Source of the DNA: Bacillota bacterium
GTDB taxonomy: Bacteria; Bacillota; Clostridia; Christensenellales; CAG-314
NCBI GenBank assembly: GCA_023458375.1
Contig: JAEWZT010000004.1
Location: 62,001 to 126,000 of the forward strand
Direction: 5' to 3'
Length of the DNA stretch: 64,000 nucleotides
Shown here: positions 1 to 8,881 of the stretch, piece by piece
How positions within the stretch are numbered: position 1 is the stretch's first letter
How the letters are laid out: each line of letters begins with the position of its first letter
Program-made: the position numbers and the translations under genes
The notes under the pieces: generated by a model
Told to the model about the DNA's origin: nothing
The model's database searches: none
The model's input: the letters and a program-made list of their open reading frames with translations, nothing else

Positions 1-1
1 G

Positions 2-145
2 ACGCTTACCGCCTCAATGAAAGACAACGCCTATTTTACCGCAAGAATTATGACGGGGCTTAGGGAAGTTATCGGCAAGCTTGAAGCAGGCGCCTATACC
101 CTTGCCGATATCCCACCCGCGCTTTTTTCCGACGCGTTTTATTAA
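2..145 (+). CDS. C-terminal fragment, possible diaminopimelate dehydrogenase
   Basis: Only the last 47 codons and the TAA stop of a gene that begins before the window are visible. The tail contains NAYFTARIM followed by TLADIPPALF. This resembles the NPxFTA block and the final DIPPAYLS block at the C-terminus of meso-diaminopimelate dehydrogenase (Ddh), which makes meso-DAP for lysine and peptidoglycan synthesis. The match rests on memory of short motifs and the rest of the protein is not visible, so another NAD(P)-dependent enzyme remains possible. If correct, it marks ordinary chromosome on the left side of the phage-derived cassette. Confidence 0.4.
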   Translation, partial: TLTASMKDNAYFTARIMTGLREVIGKLEAGAYTLADIPPALFSDAFY

Positions 146-645
146 GCGTTAATATTGCTAATAAACCTTAGAATATTTTAACCGTTTTCTTAAACTTGTT
201 GAAAAAAATATGGTTATTCTATTTTTATGAGTATCCTTAAAAACTGCTTTTAAATTGTTAAAGCCTTTTTTTAAAACTTTTTTAAACAACCTGCGGATAG
301 AAACTAAAAAGCACCTCTTTTAACACTTTGAAATGAACTGCAAAAGCGCTAAAAATAACATTTAAAACAATTATCAAGGACAGTCGGAAAAGTACAAAAA
401 CTTGCCGCTTTGTTTAACTATTGATTAAAACCTAAGATGTGCCGTATGGCGCGATTATTTTCAAAACCCTTTTGGGCGCAAGCGGCATTTATAAACGTGA
501 TTTTTTGCGCGCGCCGTTTTGAACATACAAGGGTTTGATGGCAGTTACCTTAGCCATATTTTTGCGACATATTTCATTGTAAAATGTGCCTTAAAGGAAT
601 TAAGAGATTTTTAACTTTTATTCTTTCGTAAAATATTAAAAAAAG

Positions 646-661
646 TAGAACAAATGTTCTA
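646..661. promoter_or_regulatory. LexA (SOS) box
   Basis: The palindrome TAGAACAAATGTTCTA contains GAAC-AAAT-GTTC, which fits the Gram-positive LexA/DinR core GAACRNRYGTTY at every position. It lies about 240 bp upstream of the first gene of the phage-derived cassette and just upstream of promoter-like sequence. The inference is that DNA damage induces the cassette through LexA cleavage. Confidence 0.6.
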
Positions 662-665
662 TTTC

Positions 666-719
666 TTGATAGTTTTTTTAATTGCTGACATACAGTTGTC
701 AACATATATTTGATATAAT
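666..719 (+). promoter_or_regulatory. Possible promoter of the phage-derived cassette
   Basis: A TATAAT hexamer at 714-719 is preceded by TG at 711-712, close to an extended -10 element. No good -35 box sits 17 bp upstream; TTGATA at 666-671 would serve a different, weaker -10. Start sites are therefore uncertain, but the region follows the SOS box directly and has no competing gene on either strand. Confidence 0.35.
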
Positions 720-902
720 TAAGGCATACATAGCGCAAGAGGTTTTGCCTTAACCCGTTAAAATTTCACTTAGATTTAATTTTAAAAAAACGGCAACTTC
801 TCAAACGCAAAGATAAAATGTCCCTTACAATGCAGTTAAGCTAAATTTTTTGCATTGTTTTGAAATTTCCCCGACAACAATTTAAGGAGTATTATAAAAA
901 AT

Positions 903-1358
903 ATGTGCAAATTTGCCAAAACGGTGTTGCTTTGCTACCCTTCCCTCGACGAAAATATCGTCAAAACGCAAGCGGAGCTTAAAAACTTTGCAGTCAAGTC
1001 CCATTGCCTTGACGGCAAATGCAGAGAAGACACAACTTTTAACTTAATGGTAAAGGCGGCAAGCCTCGCGGAAGAAAAACGCCTTTTGTTGCAATTGAAA
1101 AGCGCGGCGGGACAAGCGCTGTTTGAGCTTGAACCCAAATACAGGGCGCTACTCAACTTGCGCTACATAAAGCGCGATAATCTTGAAGTTATCATGGCTA
1201 AAACGCGCCTTTGCCAAACGACGCTCTACCGCTATTACAAAGCGGCGCTTAAAGCCTTTGCCGCAAAAATGAAGTTTATGGGCTGCGGAAAGGAATGGTT
1301 TGAGGAAAACTGTTTAAGCGTAAAGTGGATAAATTCCCTTTACAAAAATGTTAAGTAG
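903..1358 (+). CDS. Phage ArpU/RinA-like transcriptional regulator
   Basis: This 151-residue protein is rich in Lys, Ala and Leu. Around residues 75-125 it has a pattern like sigma factor region 4: a helix reading ELEPKYRALLNLRYI, then a helix-turn-helix ending TTLYRYYKAALKAF. Phage late-gene activators of the ArpU/RinA/DUF1492 type share this layout and commonly sit just before the terminase genes, as here. An AAGGAG at 884-889 precedes the ATG, a somewhat long spacing. A small terminase subunit with a similar DNA-binding fold is the main alternative. It is the first gene downstream of the LexA box and is plausibly the switch for the cassette. Confidence 0.5.
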   Translation: MCKFAKTVLLCYPSLDENIVKTQAELKNFAVKSHCLDGKCREDTTFNLMVKAASLAEEKRLLLQLKSAAGQALFELEPKYRALLNLRYIKRDNLEVIMAKTRLCQTTLYRYYKAALKAFAAKMKFMGCGKEWFEENCLSVKWINSLYKNVK

Positions 1359-1462
1359 CAGTAAAAACCTTTGTTTTAAGGGGTTTTCAAAAAAGGATTT
1401 TTAAAAACATTGACTAAAAAACCCTTTTGACGCCGTTATTTTAACGGAAAAATGAGTTGAAT

Positions 1463-2887
1463 ATGAAACAGACAGATATTATAGCGCGCATAAAGCGGAT
1501 TGAAGAAGAAATTGAAAAAAGAAACAGCTGCCCCTTAGCTCAATACAACAGGCAAAAAGTGCACCAAAAGCAGATGGCTTTTCACAAAAGCGGCGCCAAG
1601 GTGCGCTTTGTTTTCGGCGGCAACAGAACGGGCAAAACGGAATGCGGCGCGGTGGAAACGGTGTGGCTTGCAAGGGGTATCCACCCATACAGGCAAAACA
1701 GAAAAGACGTATGCTGTTTTGTGGTATCCCTTTCAAAGGGTGTGCAGCGCGACGTGGCACAGGGCAAAATCCTAAAATATCTTGACAAGCGCTATATATG
1801 CGAAACCGTTATGGAGCAGGGGCGCAAAGACTTTGCCCAAAGCGGCATAATTGACTACATTACCGTAAAAAACGAACAGGGCGGATTTTCTAAAATTATC
1901 TTTAAGTCTTGCGAGCAGGGCAGAGATAAGTTTGCGGGCGCTTCCCTTGATTTTGTATGGTTTGACGAAGAACCCCCCAAAGACATTTTTGACGAGTGCA
2001 AAATGCGTCTTTTGGATAAAAAGGGCTTTTTATTTTGCACCATGACGCCCCTTTTGGGCTTGACTTTTGTTTACGACGAAATTTTTTTGGCAGATTCCAG
2101 CGACAAGGAAGTTTGGCATACCACAATGCAGTGGGAAGACAATCCCTATCTAGACAAAAGCGAAATAGATTATTTTACTTCCGCAATGAGCGAGGAGGAA
2201 CTGAAAGCGCGCCGATACGGGCAGTTTTGCTTAGGCGGCGGGCTGGTTTACCCCGAGTTTGACCAAAGGGTTCATGTCGTTGAGCCTTTTGAAATCCCTG
2301 CCTGCTGGCAGGACAACATTAGTATAGACCCCGGTCTGAGCAATCCTCTTTCCTGCCACTGGTATGCCGTTGACGGAAATGGCGTGGTATATGTGATAGC
2401 CGAGCATTACGAGGCGAAAAGAGATATTTCCTACCATATAGATAAAATTAAAAACATTTCACAGCGGCTGAATTGGCATACCGACGAAAAGGGGAGGATT
2501 TCAGCCCTCATTGACAGCGCCGCAATGCAGCATACGCTTGCAAGCGTAAGGAGCGTGGCGGAACTTTTTTGGGAGGGCGGCATAGCGGTCAATCCCCAGG
2601 TTAATAAGGATTTGTTCAGCGGAATAAATAGAGTCAAGGCATACCTAAAAAATGCCGACGGGCAAACGAGGCTGTATATTTTCAGCTGCTGCACTCACCT
2701 CATCAAGGAGTTTAAAAGCTACTGGTGGGGTGAGGGCGAACGCCCCAAAAAATGCGACGACCATGCTATGGACGAGCTGAGGTATTATATTTCTTCCCGC
2801 CCGCAGCCCAGCAAGCCGCCGCAAGGTGAAAAAAGCGTTATAGAAAAAGATAAAGAGCGCCTGATAAAAAAGAAGCGCTTTAAATAA
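1463..2887 (+). CDS. terL: Phage terminase large subunit
   Basis: This is the ATPase-nuclease motor that packages DNA into the procapsid. Numbering from the upstream in-frame TTG (1457), Walker A is GGNRTGKT at residues 54-61 and Walker B is FVWFDEE at about 166-172. The RNase H-like nuclease domain follows, with candidate metal ligands Asp291 (SIDPG), Asp353 (LIDS) and Asp434/435 (CDDHAMDELRYY). Length is about 475 residues, normal for a complete TerL, and all catalytic motifs are intact. I chose ATG 1463 over TTG 1457; neither has a strong ribosome site. The gene keeps the order regulator, terL, portal seen in tailed phages, but a reversed gene interrupts it downstream. Confidence 0.9.
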   Translation: MKQTDIIARIKRIEEEIEKRNSCPLAQYNRQKVHQKQMAFHKSGAKVRFVFGGNRTGKTECGAVETVWLARGIHPYRQNRKDVCCFVVSLSKGVQRDVAQGKILKYLDKRYICETVMEQGRKDFAQSGIIDYITVKNEQGGFSKIIFKSCEQGRDKFAGASLDFVWFDEEPPKDIFDECKMRLLDKKGFLFCTMTPLLGLTFVYDEIFLADSSDKEVWHTTMQWEDNPYLDKSEIDYFTSAMSEEELKARRYGQFCLGGGLVYPEFDQRVHVVEPFEIPACWQDNISIDPGLSNPLSCHWYAVDGNGVVYVIAEHYEAKRDISYHIDKIKNISQRLNWHTDEKGRISALIDSAAMQHTLASVRSVAELFWEGGIAVNPQVNKDLFSGINRVKAYLKNADGQTRLYIFSCCTHLIKEFKSYWWGEGERPKKCDDHAMDELRYYISSRPQPSKPPQGEKSVIEKDKERLIKKKRFK

Positions 2888-2895
2888 AGGACCAT

Positions 2896-3150
2896 ATGAA
2901 AGAAAACTTGATTGAAATAACTGACGACCTTTTTGGCATAGCGGCGAGGATACGCGCCGCGGGTCTTTATAAAGTTATGTATAATACTTTGTCAAACAGA
3001 TACCAAATACACGAAAGCTTTGGCAGAAACGCTTTGGCGCTTGTTATCCCTTACGGAAAGCTTGATGAAAGGGCTTATGTTTTATTGCATAAGACAAAAA
3101 GAGAACACTACGACGAAATAATCCAAAGCCTGTCAAGCGGCGGGGCATAA
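2896..3150 (+). CDS. Small conserved phage-type protein of unknown function
   Basis: This 84-residue gene starts 8 bp after the terminase stop, with AAAGGA just before the ATG, so the two are probably co-transcribed. The protein looks soluble and mixed alpha/beta, with no signal peptide or membrane segment (core ITDDLFGIAARIRAAGLYKVMYN, then a YQIHESF...LVIPYGKLDERAY block). I do not recognise the family. It could be a small structural or regulatory phage protein. A terminator follows at 3199-3223. Confidence 0.5.
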   Translation: MKENLIEITDDLFGIAARIRAAGLYKVMYNTLSNRYQIHESFGRNALALVIPYGKLDERAYVLLHKTKREHYDEIIQSLSSGGA

Positions 3151-3587
3151 TTGTAATTCTTTTAATTTTATGCAAGCGACTAATGAGTATTTGCGGATAA
3201 ATCGCTGTTTTACGATTTTTTTTGCTTTACGACATATGTGGCGTAAAAGCGGTTTTTGCAGCAATGTTTATAAGCGGTTTGCGGTATATAAAAACTGTTA
3301 TGTTTTTGAAGCGGAGCGGCTTATTAGTTAACGCAAAGCTTCGATTTTGTAAAGGCGGCTAAAACTTCGCTTGATTAAGTAAACACGCGCGACGTTTGTA
3401 TTTATCGCAAAAAAGCGGCAAAAGGTGCGAAGAAAAATATTTAATATTTAAAACATAATTGAAAACATGCGCCGTTAACATACAATTAAGCCCGCGCCGC
3501 TAAAAACACACGAAAACACCGCGCCGCTTTAAAGGGCGTAATTAGTTTTAGTTAAAATTGTTTAGGGGCTGAAAAAATCTTTTACGG
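3151..3587. other. Intergenic region between convergent phage genes
   Basis: Apart from the terminator at 3199-3223, nothing is recognised. The stretch is A/T-rich with scattered GC-rich words (GCGCCG, GCGGCG) that could form weak stems. It separates the terminase operon from the reversed SH3-like gene. Confidence 0.5.
3199..3223 (+). terminator. Rho-independent terminator after the terminase operon
   Basis: The stem AAATCG (3199-3204) pairs with CGATTT (3213-3218) and runs into a T tract. The stem is short and A/T-rich, so strength is moderate. Confidence 0.5.
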
Positions 3588-4820
3588 TTAAATATAATCG
3601 TCGTAATATTTGGGCTTTTTATCGTTTGAGGGCGGTTGGTTCGGGTCCTCAAAAGCCTGCCCCTCCACATAATTGTATGTTACGGGCTTTTTGCTTTGAA
3701 ACTTTTTGGAGGGAATCAAAATTATTATGATTATTATCACCGAAGGTATGGTTATAAGCAAAATCAAAGCAAGCTGCAAGGAATCAATGGGGATTTCCTC
3801 TTTTTCGTCGGGCGGGTCGGGCTCGTCAATTATGTCAACGGGGTCGTCGGCGGAAAGGGGCGTAGGGTGGTTTGCAATTGCCGGTGTGGAGAGGCTTGCC
3901 GCGTCGGCATAACCCAAATACCCGTTAAAACAAACGAAATACCACTCCCTGTCTGTGGTAATTATTTTGCCGTAGTAGCCCATATTCTGACCCATTACGG
4001 CGGTTACGATTACCGAGGCGGTAATAGAGGGGGAAGTATAAATTTTTGTGCCCGACGTTTCAACCTTGACTTTTTCCTGAGGGTAAAAAGGCGCGGCAGG
4101 CACGGTAAAAATACTTTCTACCGAGCTTGCCAAAACATACCCCATAAGTTTTGTGTGGTAGCTGCCCTCTTCAAGCACCTCAACTTTCCAGAATATGCCT
4201 TCCGCGCCGCTGACTTTTAAATAATAAGTGGGAACCAAAGCGAAAAGGGGCGTTGCCGTTGAGGGGGAAGAGTAAAAATAGACATTTTTATTCCTTACGC
4301 GCACAAAAGGGGGAATACCGTTTTCGCTTTGGTCAAACAAAGTCCTTGCGGAAGGGAAAAAAGTAAAGGACAAAGAGAGAAGGGAAAGGGAACTTTTTTT
4401 GAGTACTGTTGATTTTCCGTTCCCGCCCGAAAGGGCTTTTGAGCCTATATCTGCCAAAGGCGAGAAAATTATGTTTGTGCCCCTTGCATTTGCGGCGGTT
4501 AAAGAATATAAGCCACTTACGCCAAAATCTGCCGCCATTTGTATAAGTTTTTGCGGTTTTATTCCGTCAAAAGTTTCGGTCAAACCCGTTTCTGTGAAAT
4601 AAACAGGGTTATTGTCTGGGGGATTTGCGTCTTCGCTGTCAAGTAATGTGTTTTTGCTTGCGGCATATAGGGAGTAGGCGTTTGCGATATCGGCGCACGC
4701 ACACATCGTCCATGCTTTTATGTTAGGGCTTTGCGGCTTTTGCGCGCAAAGAGGAAAGGGCGGTATAAGGCAAAAACATATTAAAATGAGGCACGTTAAG
4801 GGAAACAAAGCTTTTTTCAA
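3588..4820 (-). CDS. Secreted, membrane-anchored SH3-like repeat protein
   Basis: This 410-residue protein has an N-terminal signal peptide (MKKALFPLTCLILICFC...), a long extracellular part and one strong C-terminal membrane helix near residues 345-370 (LQLALILLITIPSVIIIIIIL). A short Lys/Asp/Pro-rich cytoplasmic tail follows. The middle contains at least two bacterial SH3-like segments: VRNKNVYFYSSPSTATPLFALVP and VETSGTKIYTSPSITASVIVTAVMGQN, the latter followed by REWYFVCFNGYLGY. Such domains often bind cell-wall peptides. The start is TTG at 4820-4818, supported by GGAGG seven bases upstream. The gene runs against the phage genes on both sides and has its own promoter-like sequence (TTGCCA, 17 bp, TAAATT). 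That makes it look like a moron or host insertion. Function is unknown. Confidence 0.6.
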   Translation of the reverse strand: MKKALFPLTCLILICFCLIPPFPLCAQKPQSPNIKAWTMCACADIANAYSLYAASKNTLLDSEDANPPDNNPVYFTETGLTETFDGIKPQKLIQMAADFGVSGLYSLTAANARGTNIIFSPLADIGSKALSGGNGKSTVLKKSSLSLLSLSFTFFPSARTLFDQSENGIPPFVRVRNKNVYFYSSPSTATPLFALVPTYYLKVSGAEGIFWKVEVLEEGSYHTKLMGYVLASSVESIFTVPAAPFYPQEKVKVETSGTKIYTSPSITASVIVTAVMGQNMGYYGKIITTDREWYFVCFNGYLGYADAASLSTPAIANHPTPLSADDPVDIIDEPDPPDEKEEIPIDSLQLALILLITIPSVIIIIIILIPSKKFQSKKPVTYNYVEGQAFEDPNQPPSNDKKPKYYDDYI

Positions 4821-4986
4821 ATCCTTTCCTCCTTATAGAGAGTGTTTTTATTTTAATTTACCGCGCCTTGCCCCTTATGGCAATTAGGGGCGAAAAATCG
4901 CTTTAATTGTCCCTTATAAAAAAGCGGGGGAAAAGAGAGCAAAGAGGGGCTTAGCTCCGCCCCAAAATATTTTTGGAGAAAAAATA

Positions 4987-5352
4987 ATGCAAGATAAATT
5001 GGAAAAAGAGCTTAAAAAAAAGGCTTTGGGCTACACCGTTACCGAAAGTTCGGAAGAATACGCCAATATTGAAGGTAAAATGCAGCTCACAAAGCAAAAA
5101 ATTACAAAAAAACATATCCCGCCCGACATAGGCGCTTATAAGCTTTTGCTGGAACTTAAAGGAGGAGGGGAAGCGGAAGAAATGACGGAAGAAGAGTTGA
5201 CACGGGAAAAAGCGCGGCTGCTTGCGTTGCTTTCGCGGCAGGAAAAGGAAGAAAAAGAAATAGCAAAGCAAATAAAACCTAAAAAAGAAGAAGAAAAAGC
5301 CGCCTCAACCGCAAAATCAAAAAAAGATAAGACGGCTAAGCTTAAAAAGTAA
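4987..5352 (+). CDS. Small phage protein, possible terminase small subunit
   Basis: This 121-residue protein has a short N-terminal region (LKKKALGYTVTESSEEYANIEG), then KKHIPPDIGAYKLLLELKG at about residues 41-59. A Glu/Lys-rich helical segment and a Lys-rich tail follow. The PPD-x-x-A-x-x-x-L-L block following a K-I-T-K-K strand resembles a small protein class found beside terminase and portal genes in Firmicutes prophages and sometimes annotated as terminase small subunit. No full helix-turn-helix is evident. GGAG precedes the ATG at a suitable distance. The assignment is tentative; a highly charged DNA-binding or scaffold accessory protein is the alternative. Confidence 0.4.
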   Translation: MQDKLEKELKKKALGYTVTESSEEYANIEGKMQLTKQKITKKHIPPDIGAYKLLLELKGGGEAEEMTEEELTREKARLLALLSRQEKEEKEIAKQIKPKKEEEKAASTAKSKKDKTAKLKK

Positions 5353-5831
5353 TAAGCGCTATGACGCTAATCTAAAAGCAAAACGCAATTCGTTAGCTTA
5401 AAAGTCAAAGTCGTTTATGATAAAACGCCAAACTTAAAATTACTATTTTACATAAATAGCGGGAAGTTGAAGCTTGCAAAAAGAGCAAAGACCGCCGCAT
5501 TGGTTTCAAGAAAAATATGAAAGTATTTAACTGATTACCTTGCCGCTCAACAGTTCCTTGCACAAAGTGTTCGGGCAAGGCAAAGCAAAAAGAATACTGC
5601 AAAATAAATAATAATGGTGGCGAAAACCTTAGCAAGAGTAATTTCTAAAAACTGAAAAAAGGCAAAGCAAAAACGGCTGACGGCAAACGGGAGAAAAAGC
5701 AACGCAAAGCAAATAAATATTAAGTTTCAATAAAAAAGTTAAATTATCTAAACAGCCCCGATTAGGCGCTTTGCGTATAAAAGCTCGGGGTTTTTAGAGG
5801 AATTTATAAACAAATTAGGAGTTTAAAGTAT
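5353..5831. other. Intergenic region before the portal gene
   Basis: About 480 bp without a supported gene. The only clear element is the terminator-like hairpin at 5756-5795. The rest is A-rich sequence with no recognised signal. Confidence 0.5.
5756..5795 (+). terminator. Terminator-like hairpin directly upstream of the portal gene
   Basis: CCCCGA (5756-5761) pairs with TCGGGG (5785-5790), followed by TTTTT. It lies only 36 bp before the portal start codon, so it could terminate readthrough from the small upstream gene or act as an attenuator for the structural operon. Confidence 0.6.
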
Positions 5832-7673
5832 ATGAAAAAAGCTGAGTTTGAAGAACAGCTTGTAAAGGAAGTTACACAGGATTGGAAAGAGCGGCAAAAC
5901 GCGCGCCGTCAATACGAGCTTGCATGGCTGCTCAATATGAACTTTTTGTCGGGCAATCAATACGCCGATATTTCGCCTTTGGGTGAAATCGTCCAAGAGG
6001 ACAGAGATTTTTTCTGGCAGGAAAAACAGGTTTTCAACCATATCGCGCCCATAATTGAAACGCGTTTGGCGCGACTTTCAAGCGTGCGCCCCAAAATGCT
6101 GGTCCGCCCTTTTTCCAACGAGGAGGGGGACATTGAAAGCAGCAAGCTTGCCACAAAAATCCTTTCCTATCTGACGGAAAAACTCAATATAGAAAACAAA
6201 ATAGCCGAGGCTACGGCATGGAGCGAGGCGTGCGGTACGGCTTTTTACAAAGTGGTGTGGAACGACGCGCTTGGCGAAAAAATACAAACGGGCGCGCAGA
6301 CGGCGGTTACGGGGGACGTGGATTTGATAGTGTGCAGCCCCTTTGAAATATACCCCGACAGCAACGCGACAAGCGACGTAAACGGCTGTTCCTCTTTAAT
6401 TCACGCAAAGGCTTACCACGTTGAGGACATAAAAAAGCTTTGGGGCGCGGAGCTGAAAGGAGAAAAAATAAACGCGCTTACGGTAAGCGGCGCATCTTTT
6501 TCCGGCAGGCAGTATAACGGCTCAGTTAGACCTCTTTCTCAGGAAGTTAAGGAAAACCACGTTGTGGTGATTGAACGCTACACTAAGCCAAACAAAACTT
6601 ACCCCAAAGGACAGCTTGTAATCGTAGCGGAAAACAAGGTTTTATACTGCGGAGAAATGCCCTACTTCAACGGCAAAGAGGGGGCGAAAGAATACCCTTT
6701 TATAAGGCAGGTCTGCCACAAAACGGTGGGCTGTTTTTGGGGAAACAGCATAGTGGAAAGGCTTATTCCCCTTCAAAGAAGCTACAACGCCGTTAAAAAC
6801 CGCAAACACGAGTTTCTTAACAGAATCTCAATGGGAGTTTTAACGGTGGAGGACGGCTCGCTTGATACGGACAATTTGGAGGAAGAGGGGCTTCAACCGG
6901 GCAAAATATTAATTTATAAGCAGGGGGGCGTCAAACCCTCGCTTTTGGAAGGGGGAAACGTTCCTTCCGACTTCTCTTACGAAGAGGACAGGCTGCTTAA
7001 CGAGTTTATTGTAATTTCGGGGGTGAGCGAGCTTGCGCGCAACAGCTCAACGCCCGTGCAGGTAACAAGCGGCACGGCGCTTCAACTGTTGATTGAACAG
7101 GACGAAACGCGCCTTTCTTCCACCGCCGAAGAAATAAAAAACGCCGTCAAGCAAATAGGCAAGTATTCGCTAAGGCTTTACAAACAATACGCTTCGGCGC
7201 TGCGCCTTGTAAAAACGGTGTGCGACAACGGCAGCGTGGAAATAAAGTATTTTACTTCTTCCGATTTAACAAGCGACGACATAGTATTTGAAACGGAAAA
7301 CCAACTAAGCGACAGCGTGGCGAACAGGAGGGGAATTGTAACGGATTTGCTGAAAATGGGGCTTTTGCACGACAAAAACGAAAAGCTAAGCGAAAGCACA
7401 AAGGTTAAGGTGCTGGAAATGATGGGCATGGGTAACTGGGAAAGCGCCAGGGACTTATCGCAGCTTCACAGGGCTAAGGCGCAGCGCGAAAACTTAGAGG
7501 CGGGCAAAAACGACCTTCCCCTTGAAATTGACGACCACGAAATACATATTGACGTTCACATCGCCTACTGCATTTCCGGCGAGGCGGAAAAAGAGGGGCG
7601 GCTTGAAATAATGCTTGCCCATATCGCCGTGCATAAGGAAATGGCAAAAAGGAGTGAGAGGGAAACTTTATGA
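5832..7673 (+). CDS. Phage portal protein
   Basis: At 613 residues this fits the larger portal proteins of P22-like and related short-tailed phages. It forms the dodecameric ring at one capsid vertex through which DNA enters and leaves. Family-like features include the N-terminal helical segment with LLNMNFLSGNQY and FNHIAPIIETRLARLSSVRP, the strand-rich middle (CSPFEIYPDSNA), the FWGNSIVERLIPLQRSYN helix and the late segment SGVSELARNSSTPVQVTSG with a following LLIEQDETRLSS helix. AGGAG sits ten bases before the ATG. The stop overlaps the start of the next gene by four bases (ATGA), showing translational coupling to the scaffold. The gene looks intact. Confidence 0.85.
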   Translation: MKKAEFEEQLVKEVTQDWKERQNARRQYELAWLLNMNFLSGNQYADISPLGEIVQEDRDFFWQEKQVFNHIAPIIETRLARLSSVRPKMLVRPFSNEEGDIESSKLATKILSYLTEKLNIENKIAEATAWSEACGTAFYKVVWNDALGEKIQTGAQTAVTGDVDLIVCSPFEIYPDSNATSDVNGCSSLIHAKAYHVEDIKKLWGAELKGEKINALTVSGASFSGRQYNGSVRPLSQEVKENHVVVIERYTKPNKTYPKGQLVIVAENKVLYCGEMPYFNGKEGAKEYPFIRQVCHKTVGCFWGNSIVERLIPLQRSYNAVKNRKHEFLNRISMGVLTVEDGSLDTDNLEEEGLQPGKILIYKQGGVKPSLLEGGNVPSDFSYEEDRLLNEFIVISGVSELARNSSTPVQVTSGTALQLLIEQDETRLSSTAEEIKNAVKQIGKYSLRLYKQYASALRLVKTVCDNGSVEIKYFTSSDLTSDDIVFETENQLSDSVANRRGIVTDLLKMGLLHDKNEKLSESTKVKVLEMMGMGNWESARDLSQLHRAKAQRENLEAGKNDLPLEIDDHEIHIDVHIAYCISGEAEKEGRLEIMLAHIAVHKEMAKRSERETL

Positions 7674-8881
7674 GTTACGGAAAATTTGATTCGGCGGAAG
7701 AACTGCTAAAAGGTTATTTAAACTTGCAGTCGGCGTTTACGCGCAAATGCCAATACGCGGCGCTTTTAAAAGAGATTGCGGAAAAAGCGGGGCTTGAATT
7801 GCCATTAACCCCCAAAACGGGGCAAATTGAAGCTGAGGTTTTTGAGAAAACAGCCCTCGGCGGCGGAGAAAGAAAAAATGAAAAGGGCGTGCAAAACGCG
7901 TCCGATAACACAAAAAGCGCAGAAAAAGAACATTTAGACTTAAAGGGCGAAAAGAAACGCGGCTCGGAAAGGGAAAGCGGGGAAATGGCAAATGAAAATG
8001 CTGTCCAAAGCGGCGCGCAAAAAGCTGCGGAAAGGTTTGAAAGCGGCAAAGACGCCTGCGCAGAGCAAGAGGAAAAAATGAAAAATATTCCGTTAAGCCG
8101 ATTGCTTCAAGAAATTAAGGAGCAAAACGCAACGCCTGACTCTCAAAATATAATTCATGTTGACTTAAAAGAAAGCACAGAAGAAAAACGGTTCCTTAAA
8201 AAAAGAGAAAATACCGCAAGGGCCGCCTATGCAAACAGCGCGTTAATTGAAAAAGGGCAAAACGCCGCAGAAAGGATAAAGGACGAAAAGGCTTTTTTTG
8301 CAAACGCGGGCAAGGCGGAAAAGGCAAACTCCGACCCAAAAACACAAGCTTTTGAAAATATCGCGCAAAGCGCAAGCGGCAATAATGGTCTTTTAGAGGA
8401 CGGTAAAATTAGCGGACAAATTTCTTTGCCCAACGCCTCTGTACAAGCGCGGTTTGAGGGGGAAGAGGTTAACAGTCAGGGCATTCAAACTAAAAAAGGC
8501 GGTATAAGCGGCGACGCGCCACCGCCCTGCGCGGAGGAACCGGCGGCTAAATATCCGCTTGCCAAGCTGCTAAAAATAAAAACGCCTCAAAGGGGGAACA
8601 GTTCGCCTTGCGTTGTAACGCCCTTTGAAAAAGCGCTGCTTGACGCTTTGGGAGACACGCGGGCGCTGTATCAGGCGCTTGCTAACGACGAGCAGTTTAT
8701 CGCGGGGTTTTTGGATTCAAACAGAAAACTTGCGGAAAAGGTGCTTACCCGTTACGCGGCGGCGTGCGCGCGTTCAACCCCTCCCGTAATAGGCAAGGGG
8801 AACGTTTACCCCTCGCTTCCTCCCCAGAAGCCCAAAACGCTTGAAGAGGCAAAGGGGCTTATACAACACTATATTAAGTAG
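7670..8881 (+). CDS. Phage scaffolding-like protein
   Basis: The gene lies between portal and major capsid genes, the usual place for a scaffold. The start GKFDSAEELLKGYLNLQSAF is a conserved opening of phage scaffolding proteins (Y/G-K-F-x-S-x-E-E-L-L-K-x-Y). The C-terminus SLPPQKPKTLEEAKGLIQHY also fits the family. Between them lie some 250 residues of low-complexity charged sequence (Lys, Glu, Ala, Asn), longer and more disordered than usual. It probably directs head assembly and is then removed. No protease gene is visible, so removal without cleavage, as in P22, is the simpler idea. The ATG overlaps the portal stop. Confidence 0.65.
   Translation: MSYGKFDSAEELLKGYLNLQSAFTRKCQYAALLKEIAEKAGLELPLTPKTGQIEAEVFEKTALGGGERKNEKGVQNASDNTKSAEKEHLDLKGEKKRGSERESGEMANENAVQSGAQKAAERFESGKDACAEQEEKMKNIPLSRLLQEIKEQNATPDSQNIIHVDLKESTEEKRFLKKRENTARAAYANSALIEKGQNAAERIKDEKAFFANAGKAEKANSDPKTQAFENIAQSASGNNGLLEDGKISGQISLPNASVQARFEGEEVNSQGIQTKKGGISGDAPPPCAEEPAAKYPLAKLLKIKTPQRGNSSPCVVTPFEKALLDALGDTRALYQALANDEQFIAGFLDSNRKLAEKVLTRYAAACARSTPPVIGKGNVYPSLPPQKPKTLEEAKGLIQHYIK

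Larger units (their letters stand above)
146..902. other. Long intergenic region upstream of the phage-derived cassette
   Basis: No gene is supported here. The stretch is A/T-rich and carries the LexA-like box and promoter-like elements listed separately. A short inverted repeat, TGACA-N6-TGTCA at 686-701, lies between the SOS box and the -10 element and could be a second operator. No tRNA and no obvious attachment-site repeat was seen. Confidence 0.6.

Noticed and set aside
3636..4220. 194-codon plus-strand frame opposite the SH3-like gene
   Set aside because: The minus-strand product has a signal peptide, repeats, a membrane anchor and a strong ribosome site; the plus frame has none of these.
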